Part shown: positions 1 through 10,121 of the stretch, piece by piece
Position numbering within the stretch: the first letter of the stretch is position 1
Layout of the letters: every line of letters begins with the position of its first letter
DNA from: Trametes villosa
Taxonomy: Eukaryota > Basidiomycota > Agaricomycetes > Polyporales > Polyporaceae
Direction of reading: 5' to 3'
Assembly (NCBI GenBank): GCA_002964805.2
Contig: PUDQ02000020.1
Location: 186,001-250,000 of the forward strand
DNA length: 64,000 bases
Position numbers and translations under genes: made by a program
The notes under the pieces: model-generated
What the model saw: the letters and a program-made list of their open reading frames with translations, nothing else
Told to the model about the DNA's origin: nothing
Database searches by the model: none

Positions 1-3000
1 ACGGAACGTTGGATGAACGACGCCGTTCACCGTACGCAGAGACTCGAAAGATGTCGCTCCACGGACAACTGTGAGCAGATACCGCAAGTGATAACGATCA
101 CCGGCGTTGGGTGAGACAAAATACATGCGGCCCAGGGCGAACCCACGCTGGCGGAGGGCCCACGACTTTGACGAAGTCTTCCAGACGAAGTGTTGGGGGA
201 ACTCCTGATAGGTATACCTCCTCGCAGTCGGTCCCAGGATAGGATCAGCGTTGGCCTCGAAGTAGGCAGTCAGCATGGTCCGCTCATTAGCCGCGCGCGC
301 AAGAACGTCCTCCGGGTTCTCATCTGGGTTGAACGCAACCAGATGTTGACCGGGAAGGTGGACCTGAAGGCGAACGACGGGCGGAGACTGTCCATGGAGT
401 TCGAAGTGAAAGATGCGCCAGATCGCCTCCGGTGCGGCAACGTAGCGGCTGTCGAGATAGTCCTGGATTTCGTCCCGGTAACGAACTTCGAGTGTGCCGC
501 GATCGTGACCTTTGTGGATGTACTTGCTGATATACTTGAGTGATGCGAAGGTGACGGAGCACTCGACGTTGATGTGGCAGTTGAACCGGGTGAGGAGGTA
601 GGGATTATAAGGGACGATCCAACGGTTGTCGAGATCGTGGCCGCGGACGGCATAGGCACGGCCATCGTCCGGCCGGTGGTACAGGGGGTAGCCCTCACGT
701 TCAAGTGACGTGCCGTGCTGGAAAGCCTTTGGAAATCCTTTCGAGCACCTTCCGTTCTGCATGCATGGCGCGGACGGGTTGAGCGCTCCGCATGGCCCGT
801 GCACCATGAAGCTCTTGACAGCTTCAAAGAGACGCGGCTCGGAGATGGGGTCGGGCCATGTAGCTCGGATAGCAGAGTCGACAGAGGGCGCGTCAACCAG
901 TTTGTCCCGGCGGTCGAGGAAGATGAGAAGGTGCATATGCGGAAGCCCCCGCTTTTGAAACTCGATGGTGTAAACGTGAGCGACGGCCTGGCCGAAGATG
1001 CCGTTGTCCACGATCTCAGCAAGGAGAGCGCGCTTCTTCATATGGAACACTCGAGCGACCAGATCGGGGCGGTCTGCGGCAGTCTGTCCAGGGAGAAGCT
1101 CGCGCGTGATCTCTGGCCAAGCTGGATTAGCCGTCATCGTGAGGAAGAGGTCAACTCGCTTGAAGTAGCGCGCGATCGCCATGGAGTCCTGGAAGAGCTG
1201 TTGCATATGGCGGGGGCTGCCAGTGTGGGAGGAAGGGAGGACAAATACGCGGCCAAGCTCGTGGAGCTCAAGGTCTTGCCCTCCGCGTACAGCGTCTTCG
1301 AGTCCGCTATAGAGGGAAGCGCGGAGCTGGCCTTGATTTTGACGGAGAAAGCGGAGGCGCTCTTGCTCAGCTGCAGCCCAGACATCAACAGCGTACTGTT
1401 GAAAGAGACGGCCGCCACGCAGAATGGTTGAGAACTCCTGCCGGCGCACTTGCAGCTGATAGGCGTAGAAGAGCGTCTGCGTGAGAGAGGTGCGCAAGGG
1501 TCGGCTCGGCTCGTCAGGATCTCGCTGCCGAAGCTCTGAATACCATCCAGCGGTTCCGTGCGGGAAGAGAAGGGGGTAGTGGAGGGAAGCGTATCCAGGA
1601 TGGCCTTCGTGTATGCGTTGAAGCGGTCCAGCCCGGGTGCGGAGAACGATGTCGCGGTAATCACCCCCGGCCTCACCAGGGAGGACAACTGCGACATCAT
1701 CTGCGCTGGGCAGATTATACCTGCGTCGGTCTTTGTGAGGATCAACCGCGAGGCGGATTGACAGCTCCGGGGTATTGCCGTTGGAGGGATCATGGGTGGA
1801 GAGCCACTCGAACGCGAAGCGGTAAAGGGGAGCATACTGGTGGGTACCTGAGAGGACGTTCTGCAGCAGCTCTAGTGTATCACGGCGGAGATTGTCGTTC
1901 CGGCGTGAGCGTTCCTCGAGAGCCATTCTTGGGTCATAGATGTACAGCTGCGCGTATGACGGCAGCTCTCCAGAGCGGGGAAGAAGGGAGCCGCTCCGGT
2001 GACAAAGCTCTCCGTGGATTCGGAAAACCCAAGGTGCGTGGCCGCCGGGAACGTTCAGGGTGTCGTCGATGCGCACGCCGAGAGACGTGAATGCAAACGT
2101 CGAGTTGTACTGGCGTATGTTGAGGCGGAACTCCTTGGCCTGATCGTCATTGCCGGTGAGGAGCTGGCGAATTGAGGGGGGTGGGTCGCGAAGGGGTGCA
2201 AGGTGAACCTTGCCGCTGTTGCAGCAGAGACCAAAGAGTGGGCGACGCATGGGGCTAGCCTTCAGCTTTTCATCGAGCCAGTGAAGTGCGCCGCAGTAGG
2301 GACACGGGACGTCCATGCGACCAAGATCGTGTGGCTGATCGGGTTCGGCATAGGGACGGCGGGCGACGGGAAGCTGAAGCCTGAGAGCAGTCTCAACAGA
2401 GCTATCTGCGGGCCATATGCACATATTAAGCATTATATCTCTACCCCGAGGTAAGCGTGTCACTTACGGCCATGCTGTGCGCGACGGCCTCCTCGTGTAT
2501 TGGAGTTGCAGCTGCTTGCACTTCCTGTTGCGACGACCCGATTATTACACGCTGATCATTATGCATGATGAGCGCGACTCGAGTAGGTCCAAGTTTGGTG
2601 AACTTCATACCTGTACTACCTCCTGCAACGCGGAGGACATTCCGACTCAAACCGCCCTCGGGCGGCACAGGTTGAGGGCCCTCTGCAGCGTGCTCTAGAT
2701 AGTCAAAAGTAGAAGCAATCAGGATGTTTGGTCGTTGAATGAAAAGCTTACCTTCTCCATTACCATCAATTGGAGGTGAGTACTGAACAAATTGTACCTC
2801 GTGCGGCGCGCAAGATGGCCTAGCGAGATCCGTAATGACGCCGTGTAAACAGGTAGCTCCTGGAACGTTGCCGGCTTGATGCAGCTGCGCAGCTGGTCCA
2901 GTACTCAGAGGTATATTCTCCTGTTCGATAGCTTGTCCGGCTCGACGGCGGCGACGCGGAGTCGGACTAAGGGCGCGTGCTTCACGTTGTACAGCGCGTG

Positions 3001-3091
3001 CGCGGGCCCTCTGGGTTTCAGCTTCAGCCGCAGTAGTCTGGTGAGCACTTCGAGCAGTTTGTCGTCTAGTGGAGTTCCGTGTCCGAGTCAT
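1..3091 (-). CDS. Helitron Rep/helicase, N-terminal part (continues past the left edge)
   Basis: This is the rolling-circle replication initiator and helicase of a Helitron transposon. The frame stays open from about 2405 to base 1. Visible marks are a CxxC motif before ALHWLDE near 2290, the Helitron stretch TANPAWPEITREL near 1115, the HUH nuclease motif in FQKRGLPHMHLL near 940-965, and the two-tyrosine motif KYISKYIHKG near 510-540. Both Rep catalytic motifs are therefore intact. The PIF1-like helicase half lies outside the window. I start at the ATG at 3091 (MTRTRNSTRR, basic). A 57-base intron fits 2751-2695. A second intron ends at 2406; the GTAAGT donor at 2467 breaks the phase, whereas GTGACA at 2463 keeps it, so that junction is uncertain. 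Family assignment is firm and exon edges are not. Confidence 0.85.
1..3091 (-). mobile_element. Helitron, 5' portion only
   Basis: The element is inferred from its RepHel gene. The 3' end (hairpin plus CTRR) must lie left of the window. The 5' TC end was not found and may lie further right, even beyond the KDZ insertion at 3755-15460. Confidence 0.7.
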
Positions 3092-3746
3092 GTAGCACAG
3101 AGCTTTAGAAACCGCCGGGAGCGAGAGGAAGAGGTAGAATACGACACAGCTCAGTGCGAGGACTATCCGGGGTACCACCCAGGCCAGGCATCAGCAGAGA
3201 GGCCGGCGTCGGGTTGCCAAGCGTCGGCGCCGTGCTCGGGTTCCTGCGCGCGTGTCGTCATTGAGGGCGGCGCGATCGGGATGAAACATCTGGAGCTCTG
3301 AGCAAGACGCGACGCGACGCGCTGTGCGCGCCGCCGGCGGGACGCATTCCGGATTTGGAAGGGCGGCCTTCGAGACTTCAATTCTCCCATCTGAGTACGT
3401 TGGCGACTTGTCCCATCTCTTGTACACCCTCAGGATGCATACAAAATACATGAGAAAGCATTGTAAAAGTTCTTGTCCTTCCCCAAACCTCCAGGGGCTC
3501 ATGCGGACGGTCACGGCGAGCGTCCTGAGGTGGGCGTCTACATCATGCAACTCGCGCTGTGGCCACAGCTCCCGGTACATCGGTCAAGACTTCATGTTTG
3601 CAATACGTCTGACCTCCATACAGTGGGTAGAACATCCTATACATATTTCTCGAGAAGAGAGACGGAAGCGACACTCGAAACTGTGACTACTTTCCATATA
3701 TATCGAAACCGATTTCCTTTTTCGTTCGAGCTCTTTTACTATAGAA
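3092..3746. other. Helitron-side flank without a recognisable gene
   Basis: Only short overlapping frames on both strands, none resembling a family I know. It lies between the Helitron start codon and the KDZ insertion point and may be Helitron 5' sequence. Confidence 0.4.
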
Positions 3747-3754
3747 GATGCGTG
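3747..3754. repeat. Left target-site duplication of the KDZ element
   Basis: GATGCGTG lies directly outside the left terminal repeat and is repeated in the same orientation at 15461-15468. Confidence 0.92.
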
Positions 3755-4313
3755 CACCTGATCATCACAGTTTACCGAGCTTGTTAGCTTGACACACCGT
3801 GTGACCTTGGCAAGCTAAGGAGCCTCCGTTTGCTTAATCCCCTACACTGCCAGTACCACTGCCCGTAAATCCTGTAAATACCGCTGCAAAGCGCTTCCCT
3901 CCAGTGAGCTCTGTAGATCACAATGATCAAGATAAGGATCTCCCCGGTAGATAAGCCAGCTCAACTGATAAGACTTGCCGACGGGCGTTGAGTATCATCC
4001 AGCGCCTTTCCCCATCACCGCCGTCGGCAACGCGCTCCCCGCGCCTCCCACGATGCCGCTCAGTGGCTGCTCGCCGCCGCCGACGACGAGCTCAACGTCC
4101 GCTCGTATCTCCCCCTCCAGAGGTCCGTTTGGCTTCGTTTCTTCGCTGATCATATGTAACTTAGGGTGTCCGATCTCATTGGTGCTATCAATGCACCCTC
4201 CGGTGCGCCTGACATGCGGAGGCCGGCTAGGCTGCCCGTAGGGCGCTCAAGGTCCAGGACCGCCAAGCCGACGGGCGTCGGGACCGTCGGGCCCGCTTGC
4301 CGCCGCGCGCAGA
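3755..4313 (+). repeat. KDZ element, left terminal inverted repeat (559 bp)
   Basis: It matches the reverse complement of 14902-15460 with equal length. I noticed one mismatch near 4286 (ccgtcgg against ccttcgg). An 88-codon open frame exists in both arms but is a by-product of the repeat. GCCGACGGGCGT occurs twice, at 3977-3988 and 4267-4278, and could be a transposase-binding motif. Confidence 0.93.
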
Positions 4314-4834
4314 AAGGGGGCGAACTATGACGTTATCCAGGCCCGGGCGGTACTCAAGGACGCCCGCAGCGTCGGAGGACGGCAGGGTGACGCCTAAGGA
4401 CGATGGGCGGTAGTACAGGGCACAGTATACAATATGTTGTACTCAATAACGTGTATTGATTATTAGTTTACATTGAAACGTCTACTAAAGAGGCTCTATG
4501 AATGTATGGACGGTGACATAGGGGGAGGAAGGGGGGCATGAGAGGGGGGAGGGGGGGAGGGGGGGAGGGAAGGAGGGGAGGGAAGGAGGGGAGGGAAGGA
4601 GGGGAGGGGGAGAGCGCATCGGGGGCGAGGGGAACGAGAGGGCGGGAGACGGAGGATCATGCGGGGAAGTGCTAGGGGAGTGCTAGAATGTGGAAGGGGA
4701 TGGCGAGACGGGCGAGAGCAGCAGAGGTAGTGGCGGCGGTGGCGGTGGTGGCGGCGGCGGCGACGGCGGCGGAAGGAGTGGAGAAGGGCCCGGCGTAGCG
4801 AGCATGGGGCAGGCATACCGCTAGCACTGGAGTC
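4314..4834. other. G-rich 3' flank inside the KDZ element
   Basis: No gene. 4527-4625 is almost pure purine on the plus strand with repeated runs of 4-7 G, followed by GGC-type triplet repeats near 4730-4765. It forms the 3' flank of the HMG-like gene. Confidence 0.7.
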
Positions 4835-7554
4835 CTACACGGGAGCAGCGCCAGGGTCAGCAGCACCACGCCCTCCGCGTCCGCGCCCTCCTCCACGTCC
4901 GCGCCCTCCTCCGCGCCCGCGCCCTCCGCGCCCGCGCCCAGTCCCGCGGCCACGCCCACGGCTCTGCTTCTTGCCGCGCCCGCGCCCGCTTTCGCCTTCA
5001 GTTGGGTCGGGATCCGGGCCGTTGTCGACGTCGTTCGAGTCCCCTGCCGCTGTTTCCGAGTTTCCAGGAGATGTTGTGGGGGTTCTCGTCGCGGCGCTCG
5101 CAGGAGACGACGCCGGGGTGCTTACGGTTGTGGGCGCGGAGGGCGGCGTCGCGGAGGGCGTCGTCGCGGGAGCGGAGGGCGTCGTCGTGGCGGAGGGCGT
5201 CGTCGTGGCGGAGGGCGTCGTCGTCGCGGAGGGCGTTGTGGCGGGCATAGAGGTCGCGGAGGACGTCGTCGCGGGCGCGGAGGGCGTCGTCACGGGCGCG
5301 GAGGGCGCGGCGGGCGTCGTCGCGGAGGACGTCGTCGCGGGCACAGAGGGCGCGGCGGGCGTCGTGACGGGCGCGGAGGGCGTCGTGACGGGCGCGGGGG
5401 GCGACGTCGTGGACGTGGAGGGCGTCGTCGTGGGCGCGGAGGGCGTCGTCACGGGCGCGGAGGGCGCGGGGGGCGTCGTTATGGTCGCGGAGGGCGTCGT
5501 CGCGGAGAGCGTCGTCGCGGGCGCAGAGGGCGCGGCGGGCGTCGTGACGGGCGTGGAGGACGTCGTGGCGGGCGAGGAAGGCGTCGTGGACGTCGAGGGC
5601 GTCGTCGTGGGCGCGGAGGGCGACGTCGCGGAGGGCGTTGTGGCGGGCACAGAGGGCGCAGAGGGCGTCGTCGCGGGCACGGAGGGCGTCGTCGCGGGCA
5701 CGGAGGGCGTCGTCGCGGGCACGGAGGGCGTCGTCGCGGGCACGGAGGGCGTCGTCACGGGCGCGGAGGGCGTCGTCACGGGGGAAGACGTCGACGGCGC
5801 GGAAGTCGTAGTCGCGGCCGCATCCGTCGCGACAGGGGAGAGCTGTGAAGTGCTGCCCCCCGAGGTGCTCGCGCAGGCCGCCGCCGACGCCTCGGAAGAG
5901 TCATTCTTCTTCTTCCTAGGGCCACGTTTCACCCCGGCGTCCGAGCGCTGTTTCCTTGGCCGCTTTGTTACGAGCGATGCGCCGTCTTCCGACGCCATAG
6001 CGTTGATGAATTCTGCAGGCCGCTTCTGGCCTGCCGCCGGAGGTGGCGGCGCTGAGGCGGAAGGCGCAGGCGGGGTATCAGTCAATGACGGTGTTGCAGC
6101 GGAGGGGCCCGTGTTGTCGGGAGGGAGGGGGGTGGGGGATGGCGCAGTGGTCGCAGGCGGAGTCGTCGCAGGCGGAGTCGTCGCAGGCGGAGTCGTCGCA
6201 ACGGGGAGAGGGCTCTGTACCTGGAAATCCACGGACCACTCGAGGCCGTTCGTGGGCTCCAGCCGCCAGGCGTCCCACTCGTCATCCGTCAGGCACCTGA
6301 ACTGAGTCTTGCCCCGGCTCCACATAGAGAGTAGATGCTCCAGCTCCCCGCGGGACGAGAAGTTGCCGGGTGCCTTGAATTTGCCGGCCTCCTGCCAGGG
6401 CCAGTCACGAAGGACGAGGCCGTACTCAGAGGTGATGTCCTGGAAGTTGACGTATTTCATTTGACGGATAGGACCTCGTCTCGAGGCCTCATCTACAGGG
6501 AACTGTGAGTACGGAATCACACAAGAGCAACAAACTACTCACTGAGCTTCTTATCGATAAGAACCCCGACCTCCTTCTTCAGGCGCAGAACGTGAGCTCG
6601 AGCATTTTGCGCGGCGACCCTCGCTGTGAGCTGTTAGTCAAACGAAAGACCCCCGCATGTACAGAGACGTACCATTGGACATTTTGCCAATCACAAACCC
6701 CTCGAAGGCGATAGCGAACTCCTCCACCGTGCAGTGGTTCGTGGATACCACGAAGTCTTCAACTTGATCGCCGGTGGTGAACGAAAAGGGCTGCATGTAG
6801 GACTGCTGGTTACCGCGAACGGCGAGCACGAGCATTTCGACCTGGGTACGGCTATGGAGAGCGCTGAGCTGGGAGCGAAAGAATGAGCGAGCGGTACAAT
6901 GCGCGTGGTGGGAGAGACTTACCTCTCTCTGGATGACCATCAACGACTTCTGTGCATCCCCATGCGCACGCACGGGGACGCTATGCCTGCCGTATGCTCG
7001 GTTGGCGCGCTGCTCGTAGAGCTCGAGGACCTTGTCGTTGGTCGCTTGAGTCTGCTCCTCCTTGGTCATAGCTTTCCAATCGTCCGCGATCTCCCTCGTA
7101 AGCTCGGAGACCTTCTTGCGCTTCTCGTTCGCAGGGAGCTCTACAGGCCGGGTATGAGGGGAGAGTAATGGACACAGGAAGAGGGGTACGTACCTTTATT
7201 CCGTCGTTCCAGTTCTTGACTGAGGTAAGCATTCCACTTGCTGACCCGGCGTACGTTGGAAGAACGACGAGACTGTTGCATGATAAGGCGGTAGAAGTAG
7301 TCGGGCTTGTGAGTCTTGAACGTCTCCGCCATCTGGCGGGCGATACCGAACACCAGCGCCTGCGCTTCGGCAAGCGCCGCCTTCAAGTCTCTCGCGTTCT
7401 TCTGTTGTTTCTGCTTGCGCAGAGACTTCTCCGTGCTGGTGAGAGCATTCCGTGTGCGCCGAGCGCGATATCGGTACGATGAGCGGTCTTTGGCGTATTT
7501 TACGCCGCGCCGTAAATTTTGCAGGCTGGCCGAAGACGTATGAACATTCACCAT
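4835..7554 (-). CDS. HMG-box-like protein with Pro/Thr-rich repeats and RGG tail (KDZ passenger gene)
   Basis: The start at 7554 opens a basic N-terminus followed by a coiled, lysine-rich segment. Exons flanking an intron near 7195 join into an HMG-box-like stretch: RRVSKWNAYLSQELERRNK, then VSELTREIADDWKAMTKEE. Further exons (about 6920-6640 and 6600-6540) hold a conserved-looking globular part ending in KKLSE. The last exon (about 6505-4835) has WPWQEAGKFKAPGNF, then a long Pro-Thr-Ser-Ala region built of short TTPSAP-like units and an RGG-rich C-terminus. HMG boxes bend DNA and RGG tails bind nucleic acid, so a role beside the transposase, such as assembling ends, is plausible but inferred. 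It is the last of three same-strand genes in the element. Intron edges are approximate. Confidence 0.72.
5140..5800. repeat. Coding minisatellite (15/30-bp units)
   Basis: Repeated gcggagggcgtcgtc units encode the TTPSAP/TTPSVP-like repeats of the HMG-like protein on the minus strand. The long antisense frame on the plus strand is a shadow of this repeat. Confidence 0.85.
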
Positions 7555-7884
7555 AGCTGGACAGCAGACGACGAGCGGCGAGCGGGGATAGCGGCGCGAG
7601 AGATACAACGAGAGAGCGAGAGAGAGAAACGGAGGGGGGAGGGGGGGAGGGGGGGTAACAGTAACTGGGGGGCGGGGGCAGACGGGAGGCGGAGGCGGGA
7701 GCACGAGACAAGACGAGCGGCGGGACTTCGCGTGTATATGGAGTCCTCGCCGCGGCTGTAACTATGGAGCAAATCGTAGATGTATGCAGGGTCGATGAGT
7801 GTCCAAAATCCCGGGGGGACGCGCACACTAGTACGTTCGGGGGCAAGGGGGACAACCGCTACCGACGGCAAAAGTGAAACATGA

Positions 7885-9455
7885 TTACTGCGGGACCTCC
7901 TCGAACCAGTTGGCCAGCAAATGCCACACGTACTCGGCGTCGATGGAACGAATCTCCGTACGCACCGTCCGCCCGAGCATCCGCACGAAGTCGGAGACCC
8001 CGGTGCTCCAGATGAAGGCCTGGAGGTAGCGAAGGACCTCAGCGGAGTCTAAGTTGCGGTTCGAAGCCCAGAGGTCGAACGCCGGGCCCATGTCCAACAC
8101 CGGGAGTTGGGTGTCAGGGGGGATGAGCATCTCCGGGGGCGGGCGGATTAGTTGCCGCAGGGCGCCCAACGTTGGCGGGCTCATCGGTTGATCGCCATCG
8201 TGGGCGGTCTCGAGGTTGAGATCTACGGGCTAATTAGCACTAAGGGGTGTCGCAGGGATCAATTACTCACCGGCAAGATCGTCGACGAAGTCGTCGTCGT
8301 CGATCTCTTGTCCGCGCGCAGCCGAGTGTGACGTAGGGCGCCGCGCCGACGCCGACGACGGCGAGGGCATACCATGCATAGGAGGAACCGGGCCCGAGAA
8401 GTGGACGTTCGCGTGCGAGCGAGCAGCGGACGCCGACGAAGGAGGAGCGCGTCGGGCGGCCGAGATGGAGACGGTAGGGAATGCGTTGTGGTTCAGGTAC
8501 ATCGGAGGGAGGGAGGCAGCCCGGGAGAGCGCCTCCGCGGCGACCCCCTTGGACGGCGAGGCGGCGCGAGGCTGCGCCTGCGAACGCTTCAGGGGGGTAG
8601 TCGCGCTGTGGAGAGCACGGGGCCTCTGGGGGGACACTGCCGATGGCGTGGCCTCTCTCTTCACAGGAGAAGTCGCCCTGTATCCCTCAGCGCGAGCCTC
8701 TCTCTTCATCGGAGAACCCGCCCGAGACGTCGGCAGGCGGCGACTAGACACATACGAGACCTCCTCCTCTTCCTCCTCCTCCTCCTCCTCCTCCTCTTCC
8801 TCCTCCTCGTCGTCTGAGGGAGTGGAGCGCGACGCCTCGGGCTGCGGCTTCTTCAGCATGAACTTCAGGGCTTCCAGCAGAGTGCCGTGGCCCTGGTGCA
8901 TGGACCCGGCGCACTTCGTGAACGGAAACACATCCGGCCTGCAATAGATGTCAGTATGCACTGCACTGCCTGCGAACTCGAGACGAACTTACCATTCCAG
9001 CGCGTACACACCAGTTTCGGTCGCATACTTCAGAGCATACAACCGCTGGCCGCTCGGAAAGGTCGACGCCACCGTCTTGGAGGCTTTGAGCAACTTGACG
9101 ATGTCCTGAGCGGTGTAGGGGTCCTTGAGCTTGCTGAACACTTCGCTGTTCAGTACATCCACCTGGAACGCCTCCTTGGCCGACCGGCACACGACGACGA
9201 TAGGGAGGAGGTCGCGGAAGATCTGGCAAGCCACTTCCGGGGGGCTGGGGTATGTCGATGATGAGCGGAAGTCAAGATCGCATTGATAACCTCGTACCGT
9301 GGCTGATAAACTCCGGGCTCGTGCTCACGTTTGCCTAGGATCACATAGACAGGGCGGTCCGGGTTGGGCACAACCAGAGGGTTGGTGATCCTCATCGAGG
9401 AAGTGTCGAGGGGGAGGGGATCGTCGAGGGAGGAGGGAGGAAAGTGCAGCTGCAT
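7885..9455 (-). CDS. Small acidic protein with two viroplasmin/RNase H1-N-like motifs (KDZ passenger gene)
   Basis: The start at 9455 (MQLHFPP) leads to YVILGKREHEPGVYQ and, after a short intron near 9240, to VVVCRSAKEAF. A second similar block follows: YALKYATETGVYALEW, an intron near 8940-8990, then KCAGSMHQGHGTLLEAL. The layout Y-V/A..G..PGVY...F.S..EA resembles the RNase H1 N-terminal (caulimovirus viroplasmin) fold, which binds RNA-DNA hybrids; this is a by-eye resemblance. After that come about 17 consecutive Glu (8760-8815), a Ser/Pro/Arg-rich disordered region and a conserved-looking 100-residue C-terminal part ending WHLLANWFEEVPQ. It lies between transposase and HMG-like genes on the same strand. 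Function is not known. Confidence 0.65.
8760..8815. repeat. CTC/CTT triplet tract encoding poly-Glu
   Basis: Trinucleotide repeat inside the acidic passenger gene. It is likely to vary in length between copies. Confidence 0.8.
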
Positions 9456-10121
9456 GAGAAGCGCAGAAGGCTTGATTGCGCGCGTATTTGAGTGGCCGGG
9501 CTCAGACTCGCGAACATGTCCGCACGCATTGCCATGCATCAAGCGCGTCCATCCTCGTGCTGCACTCGTGTTGACAGCAATTCTATTGAGATGAGATTTC
9601 GAGTGTACACCTGATGATGCACACTGAGTTCTAGGGTATTCGGAATATTCTAAGCAGTCGGGAGGTGGCATGCTGAACACTCGTGTACTACCGAAACGCA
9701 CCTCCTGCATCTGCGCGGCAGGGATTATCGGGGTTCTTGCCCCACATTGCACTCACATCGCTCGACACCTGTCAAGTGACATGCACACGCGCAAGTCCTC
9801 ATGCTTGATATCTTGCTTACCGAGGCGAGCAAGGCATTGTCCTTCTCATGGAATTCAAAAGAACCTTTCGTCGGTCGCCTATGCTCTAATCATTACCTCA
9901 AGGTCGCCCAATGACCTCCCTTATCGGCTTCTGGCGTTCTCAGAGTGCTCGCGGGATCGACCGAACATGTGCAGAGAAAACGTAATGATATTGTACATAG
10001 GATACGAGGGCAGAGTGCAGAAGGGGCCCGAGGGGGAGGGGGGAGGGGGGAGGGGAGGGGGTGGGGGGACGAAGAGGCTGCCGGGGATACAGTGCGCGGA
10101 AACGGGGACACGAGGTAGGGT

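Noticed and set aside
1134..1835. 233-codon minus-strand frame with MLPFTASRSSG start
   Set aside because: Other frame over the Helitron Rep exon; the neighbouring open frame has TANPAWPEI and the HUH motif.
3975..4241. 88-codon frame, identical at 14974-15240
   Set aside because: It lies wholly inside the KDZ inverted repeats and exists twice for that reason; no protein-family marks.
4971..6305. 444-codon plus-strand frame rich in GVVAGAEGVV repeats
   Set aside because: It is antisense to the minisatellite in the HMG-like gene; the minus-strand frame continues into non-repetitive conserved-looking protein, the plus-strand frame does not.
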